From positions 56,828,094-56,892,093 of the forward strand of contig NC_068576.1 in assembly GCF_025698545.1 (NCBI RefSeq): a DNA stretch of 64,000 nucleotides, in the 5' to 3' direction. Source of the DNA: Gossypium raimondii (taxonomy: Eukaryota > Streptophyta > Magnoliopsida > Malvales > Malvaceae). A model generated the notes under the pieces. It did no database searches and was not told the DNA's origin. It was given only the letters and a program-made list of their open reading frames with translations. This document shows, one piece after another, positions 11,600-23,190 of this stretch. How positions within the stretch are numbered: position 1 is the first letter of the stretch; the number at the start of each line of letters is the position of its first letter. A program made the position numbers and the translations under genes.

Positions 11600-12751
11600 A
11601 TAGAGATTTTTAGGCACTGAATATTTAAAAAATGTGAAAAACATTATTTGTTGAATAATAATAATAACATAAAAAAGACATTTTTTTGTTAAAACTTTAA
11701 AAATGTGAAAAAAGCATTTTTGTTGAAAAACATTTAAATTAATAATTTTTTTATGTTTAATGATTAATTTAAAATTTAGATTACAGTCTGAGATTATCAA
11801 TGTAATAAACTCTAATTTATTTAGGGTGTGTTTGAATGAGCGGAATGTTTATCTACGTAAAAATAACGATGGCGATGATATTAGATACTATAACAATACT
11901 GTAGCATAAGATAAAAAGTAACTAAACATACCGTACTGCGCATCCAAATTTACCCATCGTAAAAAGTGTCTCATTATTGCAAACACAAATTATCGAAAAG
12001 ATGTGATGATGATAATAAAGAAAACAAATGGTATAGTGAACAGAATATAAAATAGTTCAAATTTTAAAACAAAAACTGAAGAATAAAATTCACAATATAA
12101 AATTTATAAGAATTTTGTATTTGAAATTAATTGATTAATTATTGAAATTATATCTATTACTATGTTATATCAACTTATAGATTAAAAATCTTAAATCTCT
12201 ACTTATTATATGTAATTAATATTTGAAGAGGCTTAACCACTTAAAAACTTAATTTAATTATTAATAAAATTAATATAAAATTATTTTAAATAAAATAAAT
12301 AAAAGTCATTAATGTTTTATTTCTAACTTAATTGTTATTGGGTTAACTCGTAACACTAAATTTAATTAAAAATATAAATTATTTAAGCAATTTAGTTTAA
12401 AAATTAAATTAAAAATATAAAAAAAACTAATAAGAGTTTAATTAAAATAACATAGTTGAAGCTTTGAGGATTTGGGTGTTTTAAATTTATTTTGGGTTTT
12501 TAAATATTTGTCCAAGTGAATTAACTCAGTTTTTGTATTTATGAGTTGAAGATATTCTTACCTTTACTACCAAAAAAACAGATTTTTTGTTACCTTTTAT
12601 AATTGTCGGTGAATGAATTTATGGTATTTTCTTGAGAATCAAATTTGTCAAAACATAGTCAAATATTTCTTTATTTCATTGACTTTCTCCATTAATTTAA
12701 AATCAATAGTTCGAAGGGAGGGAGACAGAGCTGTGTTTAACTTTAAACACA
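11600..12751. other. AT-rich spacer upstream of the ERF gene
   Basis: No gene seen. The segment holds two related direct repeats built on AATGTGAAAAA...TTTTTGTTGA near 11630 and 11700, a small MITE-like element at about 11823-11956, and otherwise AT-rich sequence. The last few hundred bases are presumably the promoter of the ERF gene, but no convincing TATA box was identified. Confidence 0.55.
11823..11956. repeat. Small MITE-like element
   Basis: The left end GGGTGTGTTTGAATG and the right end CATCCAAATTTACCC are imperfect inverted repeats, enclosing about 105 bases with no coding capacity. The ends resemble hAT-type MITE termini. No clear target-site duplication was seen. Confidence 0.4.
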
Positions 12752-13507
12752 ATGCCAGCCTTTGAACCCAAAAATCAACGTTTAAACTCAGAGAATTCGA
12801 AAATTTCAAAGAAGTTTCGAATCAAATACACCGATCCCAATGCTACAGATTCATCTAGTGAAGAAGAAGAAGAGAATCAAATTGTGGGTATTAAACGAAT
12901 CGTCAAAGAGATTTCTTGGTCAACCGTTGTTTTAGATAATGACTTCACCAGTTCTTCTTCAATGACGGCGAAGGGTGTTCGAAAAAGGCCTTGGGGTAAA
13001 TTCGCTGCTGAAATTAGAGATCCTTTTACAAAGAAACGATTATGGCTTGGTACTTTTGATACTGAAAAGGAAGCTGCCGTTGTTTATAATAAAAAGAAAC
13101 GTGAATTTCAAATTATGTCGGCGGCGGCGGAAGATGAGTTGTATTGTCGACGGTCGCCGTCGTCGGTGCTTGATGTTTGTGTTGGTAAGGTTGAAGATGA
13201 AACTGATATGAAACGGCACGTGGTGAAGAAAGTTGTGAAAGAAAGTAGAATTATAGAGCCATGTAAAAGGACTATAGAAGAAGATGAAGTATGTGTTAAT
13301 GCTGTTTGGGACGATGTAGGATCGGTTATGGAGTTATCATGGGAACCTCCCCCGCCGTTATGGGATGAGGAGCTTTTGGGGCCTTGTTGCCTTCAAGATA
13401 CGGTGGATTACGGGCTGACGTTGCCGGAGAATCTGCCGGCGATTGAAACAGACTTTGTGCAAGATATGGCTTGGGTGGATGAATTTTTCAACGTGGAAAG
13501 CGAGTAA
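12752..13507 (+). CDS. AP2/ERF transcription factor, CRF-like (group VI/VI-L)
   Basis: Single-exon gene for a 251-residue nuclear transcription factor. Residues 20-41 ([20 protein letters not shown]) match the CRF motif of cytokinin response factors. Residues about 74-122 form one AP2/ERF DNA-binding domain ([17 protein letters not shown], then [20 protein letters not shown]). The usual WAAEIRD is FAAEIRD here. The last part of the domain reads KKKREFQ instead of the common AAIxLRG, which suggests the CRF10-12-like VI-L branch. The tail is acidic and Trp-rich ([21 protein letters not shown]), consistent with an activation region. The start is the first ATG of the frame. DNA binding of GCC-box type is inferred from the family. 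Confidence 0.9.
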   Translation: MPAFEPKNQRLNSENSKISKKFRIKYTDPNATDSSSEEEEENQIVGIKRIVKEISWSTVVLDNDFTSSSSMTAKGVRKRPWGKFAAEIRDPFTKKRLWLGTFDTEKEAAVVYNKKKREFQIMSAAAEDELYCRRSPSSVLDVCVGKVEDETDMKRHVVKKVVKESRIIEPCKRTIEEDEVCVNAVWDDVGSVMELSWEPPPPLWDEELLGPCCLQDTVDYGLTLPENLPAIETDFVQDMAWVDEFFNVESE

Positions 13508-14250
13508 AACTCAATTTTGTTAGTGTTGTTGCGGGAGCTGTTAATTTTTGGGAGAAGTGTACGAGAAAATCGTAAAATTTTTAGTTATTCAATATTATTT
13601 TTCATAAAAATTCTATTTTTTTCTTTTATTTTATTAATTTTACTGAACATTAATATATGTCTGAGAGTTTGAAAAAGCGCGTCCGGATAGTACATTAGAT
13701 AAAAATATTAAATTACAATAAACAACCATACTAAACTTATTAAAAGATTTAACCATACTTCGTAACCTTCTTTATTAGTTTTATTTGTAAATTACAGTTT
13801 TGTCCACTCTATTATGAGGTCTCTGTATTTCTTTTATAAAATTGATTTTTTTATATTTTTATTTTAAAGAATTTTCATATTTCAAATTTCAAAATTTTAT
13901 TAAATTTATTGGTATAACATTTTAAAATTAAAGAAAATTATTCGCTTGATAATAATGTAACTACAAAGAAGAATTAAATTCTTAAAAATAATTAAATTTT
14001 AAATTTTGCAAGCAAGAACTTATAACGTATTTTAATTGAATTGTATTTTCTTAACAGATAATTATAACATTCATTTAAAAATTCAATTTCGAAAATTTTA
14101 AAATTTGTATTTTATTATAGTGATCTAATATTATCATGACATTGATATCATTTTTAAATGCATCATGATTATCTGATAATTATTTAATAAGTATTATTAA
14201 AAATAAAATGTTCTATTAAAAAGAATTAAAATAATTGTATATTTAAAGGT
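13508..14250. other. AT-rich 3' flank and spacer
   Basis: Downstream region of the ERF gene. It contains several AATAAA-like words and a diverged family-B-like repeat at about 13800-14060. No gene is seen. Confidence 0.5.
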
Positions 14251-14263
14251 GCATAGTATTTAA

Positions 14264-14614
14264 GGTTGAATTATGGGGCATTTTAGATGGTCTTCTCGTT
14301 CTGCTTAGCAATGATTTCAGAATGGCGACAATCCAATTAGATAATCTAGAGGTGATCAGAGTCTTGCAAGATAATGAGATGGTGAACTCAGGAATCACAA
14401 TACATAGAAGGAACCAACGGGTTATGAGAGCTGAAGGACAATGGCTGATTAGGTATATTCCTAGAGAAAATAATGTAGTGGCTGATTGTTTTGCCAAGTT
14501 GAGTTTAGTATGGAGGTTAAGTCTGCAGATTTTCGATGATGCGTCAAATAAAGTTTTGGAATTTTTACAACAGGACAAAGTTAGTGGTGCTTTTGTTCAA
14601 TTTAATCAGATGTA
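14264..14614 (+). pseudogene. RNase H domain fragment of a retroelement
   Basis: The frame VELWGILDGLLVLLSN, then QLDNLEVIRVLQD, then RYIPRENNVVADCFAKL and a stop at 14612-14614 follows the plant RNase H-like (RVT_3) pattern of C-terminal ends of LINE-type reverse transcriptases. The catalytic acidic residues of the E-L-W-G and D-N-L-E positions and the NxxAD motif can be recognised. The start of the domain and all reverse transcriptase sequence are missing, and no methionine begins the piece. It is best read as a 5'-truncated remnant, although host genes with the same domain exist. Confidence 0.75.
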
Positions 14615-14615
14615 A

Positions 14616-17599
14616 TTGTTGTCTATTGTTTATCACAGAAAAAAAAAGAGTATATATATTAAAATCTTATCAAAAGAAAAAAATCATCTAAAATTAGATC
14701 AGTTAGTGATTAGATTGATTAGATTCTTTCCGACAATCCATGATCATACTACTTATGAAATTATCATAAATTTTTATAAATATGATGTATGATAAAAGGA
14801 AAAATTAAGGAATAAAATTTTTGGTATATTGCATTTTATAAAGTGATTGATAAATGTAAAATTTAAATTTTAAAAATATTATTTTATTTTTATAGAAAAT
14901 TTTATTAAGCGTTTTTATTATATTTAAAAAATCAAATCATTAAAAATATTAATTTAAAAGAAATGTCTAATTATAATATCCTTTACTGAATAGATTTTTT
15001 TTTTTACTTTGAGCATGCAAAATACGCGGTGTATTTAAGGTTTTTATGTCAAATTGTGGACCGCTCAAAGGAGATTGCTTTCTTCTTACTCCCTTTACCA
15101 TATTAATAAAAATGGACCATTTTCCCAACCACACTATCACCCTTGGACTTGGTCGCGGGAATTTTAGGCTTTAGAATATTACATTTTCAATAAATATTAA
15201 AAATTAATGAGGTTATTATATTATTTGGTATGTTAGCTCAGTTTGGTGTTTGAATTTTGAGATTTTCTTTGTTTCAATTTGGTATTTAAGTTTGAGTAGT
15301 GATGGCAATAGGGTGAATTTTTGCTCACTTCGGCCTCAACCCAATACTCTAGTACTATACCCTGACCTCATCCAACCTCAAGCTTAAACAAATTTAACCC
15401 ACGAACATTAATTGTATACTCGACTTGATTCGACCCGTATTCAATTTTTTTTATTTGAAATTATGATTAATTAAATTAATATATATATGTTAAAAAAGAC
15501 CATGCTTCGTAGAAAACAAAAGAACGAAAATGAGAGGGAAACTTGAAAAAATAAATTAAAATGAGAGAGAGAAAGAAACTAGTATGAAATGAGAGTAAAG
15601 ATGGTAAACTGAAGTTGGTAGTGATAAAGTTTAAGAATTTTTTAACCTAATTAATATTAAAAGACATATAAGGATAATTTTGTAAATATCTTCGGGCAGG
15701 GTGGTTTCATGTTAAACCTAACCTAACTATTCTCTAAAGCTAACCCGCCCCGAAACTCGATTTCAAGAAAAACAAATTGATCCTATCAGATTAGACTAGC
15801 TCAAACTCATTGATATCGAGGTTTTTTTTTGCCACCCCTAAGTTTACTGCAAGGGCCACATGATGTCGTCAGGGGGCAATTCTAGCAAAGGCCCCTTAAA
15901 ATGTAAACAAATACTTTTGACTCTTTAAATTTTACAATATTTTAATTTAGTAAAAAGTAAAATTATATTTTGATTCTAACAATGATGAAATTTTAATTTA
16001 ATCTTTTAAAAACTATAAAAATGAAATTATATTTTAACTCTTATAAAATATACAATTTAATTTTAACACCTTAAAAATTTTATGACTTCAATAAATATAC
16101 CAATTTAAATATTAAAATCAAACTCAAATACCAAATAATATAATAAATATATAAAAAACATATCTAAATGCAATTAAAACGGTACAAGCAATAATTTCAC
16201 AACCATATTTGTAGCCTTACCTATACATAATAATATTAGTGTCATGCATTTCCTAACCGAAATGTAACCGATACCTTTAACACCTCTACAGTGTACACCC
16301 ACTTCACTTCCTTCTAGAATTACTATTATTTTCCTTCTATCAATTTTAATACCACGAGGAAAAAGGCAGTACTTTTGAGGTTGACAACCTTGTGTGACAT
16401 TAAATGTAACATATTACGTACAAAATTTATCAACTGTAGAGATTTAGATAAATTTATATTTTAATTATTTAATTTTAAAATTTTCATTTAAATCATCAAA
16501 TAATTTTTAAAATTATTTATCACTGGGCTATTATGTTTTCCTTTTAATTTTCAAATAACTGAACTCCAAATGACAATCGGATGATCAATATGATAGATTA
16601 ATATCCATCGACGAGTAAAAAATATACATTAAATTTAAGTCTATTATACAATAAATTAAAAAAACTGTTAAGATTTTGATATGCAAATTCATAATATTTA
16701 ATTGTTTCATAAAAAAACTAAACTGTAAAAAAAATTTCAATTGATATAAACAGTACAAACGAAAAAAGCCATACAACATTAATTCAATGATCGTTTTGTA
16801 ACTTCTTAATAGTTTAATAATATATTCATGCATTAATACTATTTTTTACAAATACATAATAAAATACAATCAATACATACAAGACAACATAATTCACATC
16901 ACAATTATACGTGATGAAACTAAAAATTATGCTTAGTAAAACCCCAACTCAAATACTAAAAGAAAAAAAATAACCTTCTGTTATCAATACAAGACCTCAT
17001 TAGCTTTTCAATTTATTTTTTTGATAATATCATGATTTTAATTAATATTTTTCCTTATTGGTTTAATCTCAAAACATTTTAACAAAGTCGAGACTTCTAT
17101 GTCTCAATCCATCGGCAAAAGCCCTAAATTAAATAATAAATCAGTCGGTTTAAATCAAATCAAATTCTTAATCACTAGCAAAAAAAATCTGAAAACTGGT
17201 TTTACGGCCACAAACTGTAATCAAATCAATAGAGCAAAACTATTTCCACAATTCTCATTAAATAACAATCTAATATCGACTTACATCAGGATTAAAAGTT
17301 AAAACACCGAATCAGATAAAATTAGAAATAAAAAAAATAAAGAAATCGCATTATCTACAAATGATCTATTTGGCTCACCTGCATAATTCATAATGGCACT
17401 TCTTTGTTTTCCATATAAATATAGAATCCAGCTCCAGCTCCGGCTCCGGTACATCAGTAGTTTTCTTCGGAGAAAAGTTTTAGCATTATCGGATGATTTT
17501 GCGTTTTTCTCTCTATGCATGTCAAAGAGGATATTTCTACATAATTTTCAGATCCCCAAGAAAACCATAATGTTTATAACTCCATAGAAAACATAACAA
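14616..17599. other. AT-rich spacer between the RNase H fragment and the CCR4-like gene
   Basis: No gene is supported. Around 15300-15830 lies a diverged copy of a dispersed repeat with the words AACCCACGAAC and CTCAAACTCAT. A GC-rich-ended repeat occurs at about 15855-16080 (AGGGGGCAATTCTAGCAAAGG onwards). Short open frames here are low-complexity. The bases just before 17600 should contain the 3' UTR of the minus-strand gene. Confidence 0.5.
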
Positions 17600-20500
17600 T
17601 CAGGGTTCCTTGCAATCATCAGCAAAGGCCAATTCACATACAAGAGCAAGATGGTCGCTACCCCACCTCTGCAAAGTCATAAATTCTCGATTAATATACC
17701 AAGAACTCGACTCATTATACACTTTATTAATCGATTTATAACTAGCATCCCCACATGGGATGTTAGTATAGCTATGTAATGCTCAACCAAGCTCACTAAA
17801 TTGAACAAGGGGTACCTCACTAGGAAGGCTTGCATTCCTTCTCAATACGTCTACAGGCAATGTGTCGAGAACTTTCACAGGAATAAGTTCCCCTGTATGC
17901 CTGAATGAAACACTGAAGTTAGTAAATGAAAGTTCCCGAAATATGCGGACATTTTCAAAATGCAATCGTTATACCATATATAATCTACAGTTCCCATAAA
18001 CTTGGAGTGGTATGATGTTGCCAAGGGCTCTCCATGACTATCTCTTGTTCTATGGCTCCCCTAGAAAAAGAATAACCACTATTTATTAGACAAAAAGAAC
18101 CAAAAAGAAAGTTTGGATTCAAAATATTAATTTCGAATCATACAAGACGATCATGGCTTTCTTGCAAGGCCTAGCCATTTATTTCCAAAGTCCAAAATTA
18201 TAATGAGAGAGCAAAGGAGCTTGAAAAAACTTACAGGAGCCCCAAGATAAGCACTGGAAAGGTTTAATTTGTGCTGCAGATGAGTGACACCTTTATTGCC
18301 AGTTGCAAGAACTAATTCTTCATCACTCCATGAAGACGTTAACTGCCTGGAGAAAGGCGTCCAAACATGGTGCCTGATATACCAAATCCAGTTAAAAGCA
18401 AATAAAACAAACGAAAGCTATGTTATTTATTGCATCCAAAAACTATACATTCAAAAACTAACCTCATATGCACTCACTCACATTAGTGTATAATAACAAG
18501 TTCTTGTAAAGAAGGTCTTTTAATATAGGATTCTGAAATTGACCTCAGCAAACAACTTTTTATCATTTTTATTAAACTACCTTATCAATTCAAAACTGAA
18601 TTGCTTTCAATGAACTCAACTGAGACAATTTCACATTTTCCAATATATCAATGGATATAAAATAACATCAATGAGTATCCAACTTAATTCATAATTAAGC
18701 TGATAAGTTCAAAACTTTGTGCAAGGAAAGTGAGCCACTTCAGATTCGTGTCTCAGTCTCCTTTCAAAAATGCTTCAAAATTTTAAAAGAAATCTAATGT
18801 ATATATATAACCTGTCTATATCCTTGTTTTGAGCTCTAATTTCTCTTCTCCGCGATGAATGTTCAAGTTGCCCTGAAATCCGTCGGCGATCATGGAGATG
18901 GATATTGAGCTACAAAATGAAAATCAAACTACAATTAATGATGCATATAGCCAGTCAATCAAAATAATACCTCTCAGTTAAAAAAAAAAAGAATACTTAA
19001 AGGATGTGGACTTCAAACTCTACAATCTACAAGAGAACCAAAACTCACCTCAGATGATGCCAGAAATTGATACATAGCACTCTGGAGACAAGATGAAAAC
19101 AAGCTCAAGATACAAATGGGCCAGCAGAAACTAGATAACAAATTAAATACTGAATCCGTATGTATTCACGTAGTGTTTAGGTTGCATGACCCCACCTGAG
19201 GAATGCTGTTAAAATCTCCTACAAGTATAACGGGGATGTTGCCCCATTCTTGTGATAGCTTGTAAGCCTTCTCAAGAAACAGCCGGACCTAAACCATTGC
19301 ATATCATATTTCTAAGCATCAACAGCTTCAATAATAAAAGACAATGGGATCCTAAACTAGAAAGATTCCCCCACCCTCCATAATTTTTTTAAAGGAAAAA
19401 GGCACAAGCAAGAGCGTTTAGCTTAAGAGGACCTGGCATTAATTTTGTGGTCTAGAAAAATAGCAAACATCATGCTGAGCACTCAGTACCTGGCCCAGCT
19501 TTATGTCTCCACGGTTTGGGTTGAACAGCACATGTATATTCCCAACCAATAATCTTCGACTTCGCATTTGTCTTTTCCTGTATATTCAGTTTGCAAGAAA
19601 AGGTTTTTAAAAATTAAAAAAATTCACCCAACTAATTATCAATGAAAATTTTCCTCTTAGCCATAAAACACATATGTGACTTTCTTAATAGTTAACCGTC
19701 CAAGTAAAGCCATACTTTATCTAAAATTTGTCTTAAATTCAACCTAAATCCCATCAATCATCTCTAAGAGGCATGGATAAAGGGGAACAAAGTTTCGAAC
19801 CTTGATGATTCTATGGTACACTCCTCGATCCAAAAGTTACCACTTAATACATTTTTTTTTATTTAACCCAAATTCATTTAAGTGATAACAACTTTCATTT
19901 TCTAGACTTATTTTGATAACATGGGAAGCTAAAGTTTGTTAATTTAAAAAATTAAAAGTATATCAATAAAAAACTGACCAAATGTTACCAAACACAAGTA
20001 ATTCCTACTGCAATCTATACAAAGTAGGATGTGGCAAAAAAGTTTAAACTTACTTTGATGGTTTTGCATGTGAACTAGACTCTGATTGATGTCGATTCAT
20101 CTGTATAATGAGAATTATTAAACATCCAGGCAAGGAACCACAGAAATTTACTGCTAAAATAAGAATATACAATAGTAATGGATATGTAATAATTAAAGAA
20201 AGAAAGAGAGAGAGAGAGGACAATACCAGATTATGTCGAGGGTTCAATTGGTAAAAGTAAAAGAATAAATGCTTAGGTTAAGACTTTTATCAAAGTTTGA
20301 GGTCTTATTTTATCACTAAGCCGAAAATGAAGACATGATAATTGTAGAAGTTAGAAGACTTAATATCCTTAGCAGGAAATGGATGGTAGAATTAGAAAAA
20401 CCATTTATCTCCGCAACTGATAAAGTTCCCAAACATCTTTTAGAAATCATCAAAATGAGGAAATGCCTTGAGGGGAACAGAAAATTACATAATTTAGCAA

Positions 20501-22242
20501 AAGCTCAAGAAAATCAACCAGCTTAATAGAATTAAAACAATTAAGGTTTAACTGATTGGACAAACGACAATGTACTAAAACCTACAACAAGAGGGTGAGA
20601 TGAGCCATGCAGCAATACACCATCCCCTAAATACCTTCAAAACACAAAATTGTGCAACATTGTTACGAAGGTCAAAATCCTGGAACTCTATACTGTCTTC
20701 ATGCAATAGGGTAAATCTGCATTTGGAATATAACATTTTACAAGTTGGATATAGCACAGATGAACACTGAAAAAGAAAACAAGATAAACGAAACGATTTT
20801 AATAAAATATAAGCTCAAAAGAAGTGAAACAAACTTTTAAAGGGCCAACTCTATCGTAAACAAAAGCCATAAGCATATATAACTGCTTGCGACATCTCTC
20901 AGATGTTTATTAAGCAAATGAGGTGAGAGTAGACTGGCATGACAAATAAAATAATTGCGATAATAATAGCTCATATTTATCTTCAACTCATATGAAGAAT
21001 AAGCATCTAGGCATTTACAATTATAGGCAATAAATGTTGCATATGGCAAAAATAGAAATTATACCAAATCAAACTTATATTAAAGGAGGTTGATAAGATT
21101 ACTTTTTTTCATTCCAGAATAAAGCACAACCATCACATGCATCACCTGTGCGAACCTGGAGTAATTTGTAATTACAATTGTGTTAGTAGAAGAAGTTGAC
21201 AGTATAGCCACTGGACTGGGGGAAAGCACATAGAAAAATTTAGTATACCTTGTAAACACCTTTAAAGCCATTTTCATGCAGAAGATCATCCAAATCCTTA
21301 AAACGATCAACCTCCTACAGAAGTAAGAATGGACTATAAGAATATAACCAACAAATAAATTGTCAAGTCTCGCTGACTTCGACTAGGCGAATGTATTTGA
21401 TTTTAATCTTATATTAAAAGAATCATAAACTCACCTGAAAACACAGGATGTCAGCATTGTAATGATTGACCTCCTTACATATTAGGCCTTTACGTCTATC
21501 CCACTTTAAGAACTTTCGTGGGACATTAAGATACAAATCGGGATGCTTTGCTGCATTTTCCACACCAAGTATATTATATGAAACAATGACAACTTTATCT
21601 GCAAAACAATAGTTCAAAGATTAGGCAAGGATAAAACAAATTGAAAATTAGATGAAAAATTCATCTTCCCAAAATAGTTGAGATTCAAAAACATTCTTAA
21701 CTTTCTAGAAAAGGGTAATATAGAGCAGTAGTAATAAATGGTAGGGAAAGCTAATGTCCAATGCTCTAACTAACCAAAATACACTTACCATAATATTTAT
21801 ATGAAATTTTTATACCTTTGCAATCAGAACAATCGTAGGAAGAGAAGACCCAGTTGCGGGAAGCTTCCGAGCTTCTGCAATTGTTTCTCTTCTGCCACCG
21901 TTTGTGCACCCGAGACGACGAAGATGAGCAAGGACGAATGGCGTGGAAACGATTCCAACCCGGCGGGTTTCGTACCGGTTCCGGGTTTAGAGTTAGGGTT
22001 TTTGTTTTAGTTTTAGTTTCAGAAGACACCAATTTTTGCCGCTTGGTTTGTCGGTTACAATGAAATTCTTCAAAGTAAATATGCTTCCGTTTAACGGTGG
22101 CGCTCGACGTTTCCTCCGGCATAAGTAGGCATTCCTTTTTTGTCATGCTGCCGGAGAATTTTTTTTTATGGATAAGCCGGAGAATTATTCGACGACCGAC
22201 GAGTTTTTTTTTTTTTCCCCTTGCAGTGAGGCTTGCATACAA
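17600..22242 (-). CDS. CCR4-like endonuclease/exonuclease/phosphatase-family protein, 14 exons
   Basis: Predicted Mg-dependent poly(A)-specific exonuclease of the carbon catabolite repressor 4 homolog group (closest by eye to plant homologs 5/6), acting in mRNA deadenylation. Exons (minus): 22242 or 22146-21816, 21598-21435, 21314-21249, 21155-21103, 20716-20635, 20100-20054, 19577-19490, 19288-19196, 19081-19049, 18909-18812, 18373-18235, 18060-17975, 17900-17816, 17668-17600. All junctions are GT-AG, and phases sum to 477 aa from the ATG at 22146 or 509 aa from 22242; the first 96 bases cross a poly-T tract, so the inner start may be used. EEP catalytic motifs are complete: VSYNILG (Asn119), FQEVD (Glu166), VGDFNSIPQ (Asp302, Asn304), WGSDHLAL (Asp460, His461). 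The N-terminal ~110 residues are basic and disordered. Confidence 0.92.
22204..22217. repeat. Poly-T tract at the CCR4-like gene start
   Basis: An uninterrupted run of T lies between the two candidate start codons of the CCR4-like gene; on the minus strand it encodes the KKKK of the longer N-terminus. Such tracts are prone to length variation, which would shift the frame of the longer start but not of the one at 22146. Confidence 0.6.
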
Positions 22243-22489
22243 ATTAGAATAAAAGTATTTAGTTATTTAATAAGATAATAATTTTGTAAAGATTCTGCCC
22301 TTTCAAGGCTGAATAATTCGTAGGAGCCTGCTTCATTGAAATTTGGGCCTGTTTATGTAAGCTGCTAACATTGTGTTGTACATGATATTTTCTAATTAAA
22401 TGGCCTTCGTAGTCTGGCCCATTACTTTGCTGACAATTGTATTTACTAACTTACGCAACATAATATAACACAAATTAGAACCCATTTTA

Positions 22490-22745
22490 ACTCGAAGTAT
22501 TATGAAAGTTTTGTATTAAAAATTAGATTGTATTTTAGTTTTTTACGTAAAAAATAGATAAATTAGTCATTGTAGGTCAGAACGAGACGCCACGTGTAAA
22601 TGTTTAGTTACTCTATCAGCTACGCCAATTTTTAATAGTAGAATTTGATGAAATTTTAATAGAATGATCATTTTTTTTTCTAATTTATAGATACTAATTT
22701 ACCTGTTTTTTAAACAAAAGGGGTAAAATATAATTTACTTGGATA
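22490..22745. repeat. Foldback repeat family A, copy 2 (degenerate)
   Basis: Diverged copy recognised by GCCACGTGTAAATG, TTACTCTATCAGC and CAATTTTTAATAGTAGAA in the same order as in the other copies. No coding capacity. Confidence 0.45.
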
Positions 22746-23043
22746 TCTATACGACTTTTCCCTTATCAAGCTCAACATCTTGTGTCTAATTTCTATTCCC
22801 AAATGCTGAATTTCCATCTCCAACTCTCTATCTGAAGAAACATAAACACACCTAGACAACTTGTGTATTTAGTTATTATATTTTAATTTGTTTAAATTTA
22901 ATCATTATAATTTTGAATATGCCAACTTTAATGTTTGTATCTTATTTTAAAATGTGAAATTTTAATTTTAATCAAACAATAATAATTAAACCTATTTAAT
23001 TAAATATGGGAAGGTTTAAAAATAATCCGACCAAAACTCTGTA

Positions 23044-23190
23044 TTGGGTTGATTCTCCAAGGGTTTGTGTTAGGTGCAATAGCTGCACCATTATCTAATA
23101 TTGCGAAAAGTCTGGGTAGAAGAATATCCTATGAATGGGTGTTATCCATTTATGATCTTAATAAAGATATTATTATTTTACTAATTTTTT
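23044..23190 (+). other. Unassigned open segment resembling a protein fragment
   Basis: One frame reads CIGLILQGFVLGAIAAPLSN and continues with IAKSLGRRISYEWVLSIYDL before a stop near 23190. The composition is protein-like and distinctly less AT-rich than the flanks, with a small hydrophobic helix followed by a basic stretch. No start codon and no partner exon was found. It could be a captured exon fragment or a transposon piece; I do not recognise the family. Confidence 0.25.

Noticed and set aside
21801-22063. Two plus-strand frames opposite exon 1 of the CCR4-like gene
   Set aside because: Antisense shadows; the minus-strand exon has a consistent phase with 13 further exons.
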